Of a DNA stretch of 17,904 bases, positions 12,398 to 17,904 are shown in pieces. The DNA lies in contig JAVVDU010000043.1 of the NCBI GenBank assembly GCA_032251515.1, positions 1 through 17,904 on the forward strand, in the 5' to 3' direction. This stretch comes from Carthagonibacter sp032251515 (GTDB lineage: Bacteria; Gemmatimonadota; Gemmatimonadetes; Palauibacterales; Palauibacteraceae). The position numbers and the translations under genes were made by a program. The stretch's first letter is position 1. Every line of letters starts with the position of its first letter. The notes below the pieces were generated by a model. It made no database searches, was not told the origin of the DNA, and saw nothing but the letters and a program-made list of their open reading frames with translations.

Positions 12398-13870
12398 TCA
12401 GGGCGCCGGCACCCCGTCCCGCGACAGGCGCAGCAGCAGGAGCGCGGTCCGCTTCGCCATCACCGGAATCGACGCGAGGTCGACCGTCTCGCGCGGCGAA
12501 TGGGCGCCGGAGCCGACCACGCCGAGGCCGCCGAGAGCCGGCGCGTGCTGGGCGGCGAACGAGATGTCCGCGGCGCCGCGCCGGCCGGGATCGACCGCCT
12601 GCACCGGGCCGAGCCCCAGGTCGCGGCTCACCCCGTCCAGCACCGACAGCAGGGCGAGGTTGCCGGGCGCCGGGGCCATGGGCGGGTAGGAGTCGCGGAA
12701 CTCGATCTCGGCGCCCGCGTGCGGCAGGTGATCGTCGACAATCCGGCGCATGCGGCGCTTCGCCCGCTCGAGCTGCGCGGTCGTCAGGGTGCGCAGGTCG
12801 CCGGCCATCACCACGCGCACCGGGATCACGTTCGTCTTCCCGAACGCCGTGCCGCGGTCCGTCTCCGGGTCGTACTCCACCTGCGTCCCGCCGAGCAGGA
12901 TCCCCGCCCCGAACGTGAGGTGCTCCTCGCCGCGCAGCTTCGTGTAGAACGCGTTCAGGATCCGCGCCGCCTCGAACGCGGCGCCCGCCCCGGCGCGCGC
13001 CCCGAAGATCCCCGAGCTGTGCCCGCCGGGGGCCGTCGTCTCCACGCGCCACTCGGTGAACCCGCGCCGGGCCACCGTGGCCGAGTTCCTGCCGCCGACG
13101 CCGCCCTCGAACCCCAGCGCCGCGTCGCTCCGCCGGGCCGCGGCGAGGAGCGGCGCGCGGGCGATGGTGAGCGGCTTGCCGGTCTCCTCCTCGTCGCCCG
13201 TCAGGGCCACGATCACGTTCATCCCGTCCAGGGCCCCCGCCGCCTGCAGCGCCTCCAGGGCGAGCAGGATCACCACGTTGCCGCCCTTCATGTCCGCCAC
13301 GCCCGGGCCCCGGGCCGTGCCGTCGCCCGGTTCCTCGTAGCGCTGGAACGGGTCGTGGCGCTCGAACACCGTGTCGAGGTGCCCGATCAGGAGGATCGTC
13401 GGCCCGTCGCCCCCGCGGCGCTCGGCGAACAGGTGGCCGGCGCGGTTCACCTCGACCGGCATCGGGACCCACGTCGTGTCGAGCCCCAGCGCGGCCAGGC
13501 GCTCGCCGAACAGGCGGCCCACCTCGCGCACCCCGGCGTGGTTCATGGTGCCGCTGTTCACGTTCACCACGCGCTCGAGGAAGCCGATCGCCTCCGGCGC
13601 CAGGCGGTCCACGGCGTCGGCCACCGCCGCCTCGCGCGCGGTCAGGGTGACGGTCGGCGGAGGCGGCCGCGGCACCGGCGCGCCGCCGGGGCCCGGGGCC
13701 GGAGCGCCGGGGCCCGGGGCCGAAGCGTCGCCGTCCGGCGCGGCGGCAGGCGACGGCGCGGCGGCGGGCCCCGCGGGGGGTCCGGACGACGGCGGCGCCC
13801 CCGCGCAGGCGAGCGCCAGCGGCAGGAGCAGGGCGGCGAGCAGGGCTGAGCGTCGGGCGGGTGCGGTCAA
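12398..13870 (-). CDS. Exported M20-family metallopeptidase/carboxypeptidase
   Basis: The start is a TTG at 13870 with GGAGG 5 bp upstream on the minus strand. The 490-residue protein has a signal sequence ending near ALAC (Cys22, possibly lipidated). A Pro/Ala/Gly linker to about residue 75 precedes the M20 catalytic fold. The metal-site residues are all visible: H164 and D166 in GHLDTVF, D193 in GVADMKGGN, catalytic E227 with E228 in GDEEETGK, E255 in GFEGG, and H457 in GSGAHSPRE. The dimerisation (lid) domain lies between, around APGGHSSGIFG at 280-290. The family cleaves C-terminal residues from peptides or folate-like conjugates using two zinc ions. Here it would act in the periplasm. 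It is transcribed alone from its own promoter and converges with the beta-propeller gene. Confidence 0.9.
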   Translation of the reverse strand: MTAPARRSALLAALLLPLALACAGAPPSSGPPAGPAAAPSPAAAPDGDASAPGPGAPAPGPGGAPVPRPPPPTVTLTAREAAVADAVDRLAPEAIGFLERVVNVNSGTMNHAGVREVGRLFGERLAALGLDTTWVPMPVEVNRAGHLFAERRGGDGPTILLIGHLDTVFERHDPFQRYEEPGDGTARGPGVADMKGGNVVILLALEALQAAGALDGMNVIVALTGDEEETGKPLTIARAPLLAAARRSDAALGFEGGVGGRNSATVARRGFTEWRVETTAPGGHSSGIFGARAGAGAAFEAARILNAFYTKLRGEEHLTFGAGILLGGTQVEYDPETDRGTAFGKTNVIPVRVVMAGDLRTLTTAQLERAKRRMRRIVDDHLPHAGAEIEFRDSYPPMAPAPGNLALLSVLDGVSRDLGLGPVQAVDPGRRGAADISFAAQHAPALGGLGVVGSGAHSPRETVDLASIPVMAKRTALLLLRLSRDGVPAP

Positions 13871-13940
13871 CGCGGCCTCCGGTCACGGGGTTCGGGTACG
13901 CTCCGGTGGATCAGGGAGCGGGCGCCGCAGACTCCTCCCC

Positions 13941-13970
13941 GGGATAGGGGATCGGGGCGGCCGGAGTCAA
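13941..13970 (-). promoter_or_regulatory. Promoter of the M20 peptidase gene (TTGACT-N18-TATCCC)
   Basis: On the minus strand TTGACT (13970-13965) is followed after 18 bp by TATCCC (13946-13941). The start codon lies about 70 bp downstream. A second TTGACT lies 15 bp further upstream in a tandem repeat. Confidence 0.55.
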
Positions 13971-13992
13971 GGCGGCCGGAGTCAAGGCGGCC
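13956..13992. repeat. 15-bp tandem repeat, 2.5 units (GGCGGCCGGAGTCAA)
   Basis: Two exact 15-bp units and a 7-bp partial unit lie upstream of the M20 gene. Each full unit contains a TTGACT -35-like box on the minus strand, so the repeat duplicates part of the promoter. Confidence 0.85.
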
Positions 13993-14036
13993 CGCCTCGA
14001 AGGCGTCCGCGGAGCGTGGCGGAGCATGGTCGCGGG

Positions 14037-15455
14037 TCATCGCTCCCACGCTTCCAGCAGGTCGTCCGGCGTGAGCCTGACATCGAGATCCGCGGTGGCC
14101 GTGAACCCGGTGCGCGACACCCCGATCCGGCGCGACGATGGCGCCCAGCCCGGAACCTGCACGGCCAGGGCGTCCAGGTCCTTCACGTCGGACGGACCGA
14201 ACTTTCGCCGGGCGCGCCACTTGATGGACCCGGCGAACTCCACTTGCGGGCTCCTCTCCGGCCGGGCCGTGCCCGTGAGGTCCACCTGTACGCTGCCGTC
14301 CCGCGTCCACCAGGATCCCACGTAACGCGCCGCGCCGAAGCGTTCGTCCGGCAGCAGGCGTTCGATGGCTTCGCGCACGAGCGGCTCCACGGCGACGCCC
14401 GCGTAGTCCTGCCACCCCTCCCGGATACGCTCCCGGACCAGGTCTCCCCTGCCGCGGGCGATGTCGGGCACCTGGTCGGCCAGGAACCGGAGCCAGAAGC
14501 GCAGGTAGGGGTCCGCGACCCGGTAGCGGGTGCGGCGAGCGAAGGTCCGCGCGCCGAGCGGCTCCTCCGCTGCGACGAGTCCCGTCTCCCGGAGCTGGTC
14601 GAGCGTCTTCGAGAGGGTGCTCTGGTCCACCGCGGCCCGGTCCCGGATCCGTGTCCAGGCGCTTTCGCCGCATCCGATCGTCTCGAGCACCGACCGCGCG
14701 GCGAGGTGAGGCGGAAACTCCGCGTCGAGGATCTGCCGGCCGGTGAACACCAGGGGGTGCGCCTCGTCCGAGCACGCCGCCGCGAGGAATGCCCGGTCCG
14801 ACGCGTGGTCGGCCCTGGCGGCGACGATCTTCGGAAAGCCGCCCGTCACCAGGTACGTGTCCAGGGCCTCGTGCGGCTCCTGGCCCAGGAGGTCGGCCGT
14901 CTCGGGAGGCGACAGGGGCGTCACCCGCCGCTGGACGTCGATCCGCTGGTACAGGGGCCGGCCGTAGCCGGCGATCGCCTCCATCATGGACAGGTCCGAG
15001 CCGACGACGATCAGGAGGATGGCCCGCCGCTGCAGCGTGTGGTCCCACGCCGCCTGCAGGGTCGCCTCGAGGCTCGAATCCCGCTCCACCAGGTAGGGAA
15101 ACTCGTCGAGGACCACGACGATCGGTCCGGACCCGGCCGCTTCCGCCGCCAGGGCCTCGAGCGCCGCCTCCCACCCGGGCCACACGGTGCCGCCCGCGGC
15201 GAGGGGAGGAAGGACCTGCAGGCTGGACCGGGCGACGGCCCGGGCGAACGACTCGAGCTCCTGGTCCACCGGCTTGTTCAGGGCCTGGTAGTACAGGTAC
15301 CGGCCGCCGCGGCGGCGCAGCCATTCCGTCAGGAGGCGGGACTTCCCCACCTGGCGCCGGCCGCGGATCGCCACGAGGCGTCCGCGGTCCTCCGCCACCT
15401 TCTCCAGCTCGGAATCGAGCCAGCGGAAGTACTCCCCTCTGCCGACGAAGCGCAT
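14037..15455 (-). CDS. Archaeal-type AAA+ ATPase with DUF234-like C-terminal domain
   Basis: The ATG at 15455 is preceded by GGGAGGG about 8 bp upstream on the minus strand. The 472-residue protein begins with FVGRGEYFRWLDSEL. Walker A is GRRQVGKS at 32-39, and Walker B is IVVVLDEFPYL with D117-E118. A sensor-like LIVVGSDLSMM and the family signature LVTGGFPKIV follow. A winged helix comes next (DQSTLSKTLDQLRETGLV). The C-terminal part (VRFWLRFLADQ-like region, then VEFAGSIKW) matches DUF234, a restriction-endonuclease-like fold. In relatives the last motif is often GExKW; here the Glu position is Ser, so nuclease activity is doubtful. Function of the family is poorly known; links to DNA transactions or toxin-like roles have been proposed. 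It stands alone with an AT-rich upstream region. Confidence 0.85.
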   Translation of the reverse strand: MRFVGRGEYFRWLDSELEKVAEDRGRLVAIRGRRQVGKSRLLTEWLRRRGGRYLYYQALNKPVDQELESFARAVARSSLQVLPPLAAGGTVWPGWEAALEALAAEAAGSGPIVVVLDEFPYLVERDSSLEATLQAAWDHTLQRRAILLIVVGSDLSMMEAIAGYGRPLYQRIDVQRRVTPLSPPETADLLGQEPHEALDTYLVTGGFPKIVAARADHASDRAFLAAACSDEAHPLVFTGRQILDAEFPPHLAARSVLETIGCGESAWTRIRDRAAVDQSTLSKTLDQLRETGLVAAEEPLGARTFARRTRYRVADPYLRFWLRFLADQVPDIARGRGDLVRERIREGWQDYAGVAVEPLVREAIERLLPDERFGAARYVGSWWTRDGSVQVDLTGTARPERSPQVEFAGSIKWRARRKFGPSDVKDLDALAVQVPGWAPSSRRIGVSRTGFTATADLDVRLTPDDLLEAWER

Positions 15456-15487
15456 GCGGCTGCCCTCCCGCCATGTTCGGCCAATCT

Positions 15488-15512
15488 AACTTGTGTCAAT
15501 CAAACTTTGTGT
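15488..15512 (-). promoter_or_regulatory. AT-rich upstream region of the ATPase gene with direct repeat
   Basis: AACTTGTGT (15488) and AACTTTGTGT (15503) repeat at 15-bp spacing in an AT-rich island. On the minus strand a consensus TTGACA -35 box occurs at 15499-15494, but no convincing -10 is seen at the right distance. Confidence 0.4.
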
Positions 15513-15570
15513 GACCCAACATAACTCCCCTGCGGCAGCGCGCGCAATCGTCGCTTCTGCCTCTCTTCGT

Positions 15571-15618
15571 CCTTGCGCCTCGCCCCCAGCCCTTGCGCCT
15601 CGCCCCCCGCCCTTGCGC
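15571..15618. repeat. 20-bp tandem repeat, two units plus a partial third
   Basis: CCTTGCGCCTCGCCCCCAGC at 15571-15590 is repeated with one change at 15591-15610, followed by CCTTGCGC. It is noncoding, in the gap between the ATPase and UvrC-like genes. Confidence 0.85.
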
Positions 15619-15711
15619 GGCGTGCCCCGCCGGCCTCACCATGCGGACCCGAACGAACGCCGAACCCGGCGGCGCGCCGTCCGCCGGGCCCGACCCCTGA
15701 CGCGAGCGCCG

Positions 15712-17097
15712 ATGGCCCGTCCGAGCCCCGTCCCCCCGTGGGTCCCCGCCGACCTCCCGGCGGCGCCGGGCGTGTACCAGTTCGAGGACGCCCTCGGCAC
15801 GCCCGTCTACGTGGGCAAGAGCGTGAACCTGCGGCGGCGGGTACGCGGCTACTTCTACGGCGGCGGGCCGAAGGACGAGCGGCTGGCGATGATGCTGCGG
15901 CTCGCGCGCGCGGTGCGGGTGCGGCGCACGGGCAGCGACCTGGAGGCGCTGCTGGAGGAGGCGGAGCGGATCGAGCGCCACCGGCCCGCCTTCAACCGCG
16001 CCCTCAAGAACCGGTCGCGCGGCTGGTACCTCGAGATCGACTGGCGCGTCCCCTTCCCGCGGCTGCGCGTGGTGCCGGCCCGCCGCCGGCCGGGGGCGCA
16101 GTACGTCGGCCCGTTCCGCGGACGCCGGCTGCCGACCGAGGCGGCGCGGCTCGTCGAGCGGGCGTTCCGTCTCCGCACCTGCCCGGGCCGGATCCGGCCC
16201 GACCGCGCCGCGTCGCCCTGCCTGCAGCACGGGATCGGACTGTGCACGGCGCCCTGCGCGGGGCTGGCGGACGTGAACGCCTACCGGCGCCAGGTGCGGG
16301 CGGCGGCGCGGGCCCTCGTCGATCCGGACGCGGCGCGCGCGGCGGCGGCGCGCTGCGAGGCGCGGCGGGACCGGGCCCTCGCGGCGGGACGGATCGACGA
16401 CGCGACCGACTGGGAGCGGCGCGCGATGTGGCTGTTCGAGCTGGACGGCCTGCGGCGGGCGCTGGAGCGGCCGCACGTCGACCGCTCGTGGCTCATCGTC
16501 CTGCCGGGCGCCGAGGCGGGCACGGGGGTGCTGCTGCCGGTGGCCCGCGGCCGGGTGCTGCCGCGCGCCCCCGTGCGCTGGGACGCGGCCGGCGGCGGGA
16601 GCGGAGCCGGCGGCGGGGACGCGCCCGGCGGCGGGAGCGGAGCCGGCGGCGATGTCGGAGCCGACGCCTGGCGCGACGCCGTGGCCGACGCCTGCTACCG
16701 GGTGCGGCTCGAGGAGCTGCGGGCCGACAGCGTGTTCGCCCCGCGCGACCTCGCGCCCAGCCTCATCGTGTCGGGGTGGCTCGAGCGCCGAAGGCCCGGC
16801 GACGGGAGCCGGGCCTTCGACCTGGACGCCTGCGATGCGGCGGAGGTGATCCGCCGGCTCAGCCCTCCGGCTCGGCCTCCGGTGCGGGCTCCGGCGCGGG
16901 CTCCGGCACCGGCGCGGGCTTCGCCTCCGGCTCCGGCGCCGGCGCGTCCTTCATCCGCTCCTGCCGGTGCTCGCGCATCCGCTCCTGCATGCCCTCGGGC
17001 ATGTCCCCCCGCATCTTCTCCCGCATGCCCTCACCGTGGCCCTCGCCCATCATCTTCTGGTGCATCGCGTCGAGCTTCGCGACCTGCTCCGGGGTGA
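15712..17097 (+). CDS. UvrC-like GIY-YIG protein lacking the C-terminal nuclease half
   Basis: The ATG at 15712 begins MARPSPVPPWVPADLPAAPG; no strong Shine-Dalgarno is visible. The GIY-YIG nuclease domain spans about 15-100: GVY at 20-22, YVG at 33-35, Arg41 in NLRRRV, and an acidic helix LEALLEEAERIERHRPAFN with the catalytic Glu probably at 83. A UvrC-type Cys cluster follows (C157, C170, C178, C182, in RLRTCPG and GLCTAPC). A UVR-like helix pair (RRDRALAAGRIDDATDWERRAMWLFELDGLRRAL) lies at about 215-250. UvrC is about 600 residues and has an RNase H-like nuclease and HhH domains; both are missing here. Residues 294-314 are a duplicated Gly/Ala linker. From residue 384 the frame is antisense to the Spy-like gene and reads a Pro/Ala repeat, so the functional end is probably near 16860. 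It may resemble Cho-type repair nucleases. Confidence 0.75.
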   Translation: MARPSPVPPWVPADLPAAPGVYQFEDALGTPVYVGKSVNLRRRVRGYFYGGGPKDERLAMMLRLARAVRVRRTGSDLEALLEEAERIERHRPAFNRALKNRSRGWYLEIDWRVPFPRLRVVPARRRPGAQYVGPFRGRRLPTEAARLVERAFRLRTCPGRIRPDRAASPCLQHGIGLCTAPCAGLADVNAYRRQVRAAARALVDPDAARAAAARCEARRDRALAAGRIDDATDWERRAMWLFELDGLRRALERPHVDRSWLIVLPGAEAGTGVLLPVARGRVLPRAPVRWDAAGGGSGAGGGDAPGGGSGAGGDVGADAWRDAVADACYRVRLEELRADSVFAPRDLAPSLIVSGWLERRRPGDGSRAFDLDACDAAEVIRRLSPPARPPVRAPARAPAPARASPPAPAPARPSSAPAGARASAPACPRACPPASSPACPHRGPRPSSSGASRRASRPAPG

Positions 17098-17680
17098 GGA
17101 CCGCCCTGGTGCGCAGGTGAGTGTTCAGGTGCGCCGCCCGCAGCTTGCCCTGCAGCACGGCGATCTCGACGGCGCGGGTCTCGACGGCCTCCTCGTCGGG
17201 CTCGCCCTCGGCGAACAGCGCCTCGAGGGTCTCCTCCTCGCGCACCAGCTCCTCGCCGAGCCCCACGAAACGGGCCTTCGCCTCGGCGAACAGCGTGCCG
17301 AGGCTCTCCCTCTGGGCGGCGGTGAGCTCGAACTGGTCGCCCATCTCGAGGACGTGCTTCGGGCCGGGGTAGCCGTTCATCATCGCGAGGCGGCCGGCGC
17401 CGAGCCCCTTGCCCTCCTTCAGGGCCTTCTTCTCGGCGGGGCTGATGCCGCCGAGCATGCCCCTCCCACCGTGCATGGCGGCCATGCCTGCCATCATCGG
17501 GGCGGCGGGCTCCTTCTCGGCGGCGGCCTGCTTCTCGACGACGACCTCCTTCTCGGCGGCGGCCTGCTCCCCCTTCTGTTTCTCCGTCTCCTGGGCGCCG
17601 GCGGGGGCTGCGAGGAGGGCGAGGAGGGCGAGCGGGAGGACGGACGGGACGAAGCGGCGGATACGGCGTGGCGCGTACAT
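16859..17680 (-). CDS. Spy/CpxP-like periplasmic protein, Met/His-rich
   Basis: I chose the ATG at 17680 because AGGAG lies 7 bp upstream and it begins directly at a signal peptide (MYAPRRIRRF..., hydrophobic LPLALLALLAAP, cut near AGAQ). Two longer starts at 17764 and 17707 lack a Shine-Dalgarno. The 273-residue protein has a charged Lys/Glu/Ala segment and a Met-rich stretch (APMMAGMAAMHGGRGMLGG). A four-helix Spy/CpxP-like core with two LTxxQ motifs follows (FELTAAQ and AVLTPEQVAKL). The C-terminus has a second Met/His-rich run and a Pro-Glu-Pro-Ala tail. LTxxQ proteins act as periplasmic chaperones or sensors in envelope and metal stress. The Met/His clusters suggest copper or another soft metal, by inference. 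Its 3' end overlaps the UvrC-like frame by 239 bp on the opposite strand. Confidence 0.82.
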   Translation of the reverse strand: MYAPRRIRRFVPSVLPLALLALLAAPAGAQETEKQKGEQAAAEKEVVVEKQAAAEKEPAAPMMAGMAAMHGGRGMLGGISPAEKKALKEGKGLGAGRLAMMNGYPGPKHVLEMGDQFELTAAQRESLGTLFAEAKARFVGLGEELVREEETLEALFAEGEPDEEAVETRAVEIAVLQGKLRAAHLNTHLRTRAVLTPEQVAKLDAMHQKMMGEGHGEGMREKMRGDMPEGMQERMREHRQERMKDAPAPEPEAKPAPVPEPAPEPAPEAEPEG

Positions 17681-17839
17681 CGGATTGCTCCTGGGCTTCG
17701 GTTTCATCGTGCCCGGCGGGAGCGGGACGGAAGGTGACCGGCCGTGGACCCGCCGGAAGGACAAGATGACACCTTGCGGGGGTCGAGCGCCAGCCGGCCG
17801 GGGCAGCGAGCGCGCCGCTCGCCACGGCGCGGCGGCGGG

Positions 17840-17904
17840 TCAGCGCCGCTCGCGGCTCCGCTCGGGATGGGCCTCGAGGCCCTCGATCGCGGCGGGCAGG
17901 AGGG
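17840..17904 (-). CDS. C-terminal end of an unidentified gene (partial)
   Basis: On the minus strand the frame open at the window edge reads LLPAAIEGLEAHPERSRERR and then stops at 17842-17840. It would be in the same direction as, and just upstream of, the Spy-like gene, with 159 bp between. Twenty residues are too few to name it, and it could be chance in GC-rich DNA. Confidence 0.35.
   Translation of the reverse strand, partial: LLPAAIEGLEAHPERSRERR

Noticed and set aside
1..17904. tRNA, rRNA or riboswitch
   Set aside because: I saw no cloverleaf-like arms with conserved TTCRANY loops, rRNA sequence or known riboswitch core by eye; a covariance-model search could still find a structured RNA.

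Overview
The window is very GC-rich chromosomal DNA with dense, mostly short-spaced genes on both strands. A DUF5916/CBM9-type outer-membrane barrel protein, a six-bladed beta-propeller exported protein, an HD-GYP protein coupled to a HEAT-repeat protein, and a Spy/CpxP-like periplasmic protein suggest a Gram-negative bacterium, most likely of the Gemmatimonadota (Longimicrobiales-like). This is inferred from gene content only; no rRNA or marker gene is present.

Layout. (1) 1-2216: a 5'-truncated HEAT-repeat gene translationally coupled to an HD-GYP gene. (2) 2217-5356: an accessory patch. It holds two nucleotidyltransferase (NTase) pairs (2409-3371 and 4264-5018), a small exported glycine-zipper membrane protein (3454-4065), and a decayed, twice-deleted copy of that gene and its leader (5036-5181). 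Inverted copies of a 19-bp palindromic motif (2245 and 5262) bracket the patch. (3) 5357-8143: a large DUF5916 barrel protein. (4) 8144-9991: a type IV AbiEi/AbiEii module with a clear promoter and a perfect inverted-repeat operator, preceded by what looks like a broken HTH antitoxin-like ORF. (5) 10037-13870: a DinB-family protein (minus), an 8-bp-period tandem repeat with G-quadruplex potential, a beta-propeller protein (plus) and an M20 metallopeptidase (minus). (6) 14037-15455: an orphan archaeal-type ATPase with a DUF234-like C-terminus (minus). (7) 15712-17680: a short UvrC-like GIY-YIG protein whose frame runs into an antisense Spy/CpxP-like Met/His-rich periplasmic gene. (8) The C-terminal end of a further minus-strand gene at the right edge.

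The most interesting part is 2.2-10.0 kb. Three unrelated-looking NTase modules, each with a small upstream partner and 0-22 bp junctions, lie within 7.6 kb around one housekeeping-like barrel gene. The duplicated leader begins at the stop codon of the first NTase and 17 bp after the stop of the second, so the cassettes seem to have landed next to copies of the same sequence. This could be a small toxin-antitoxin/defence hotspot. The activity of the pairs is inferred from family motifs, not shown.
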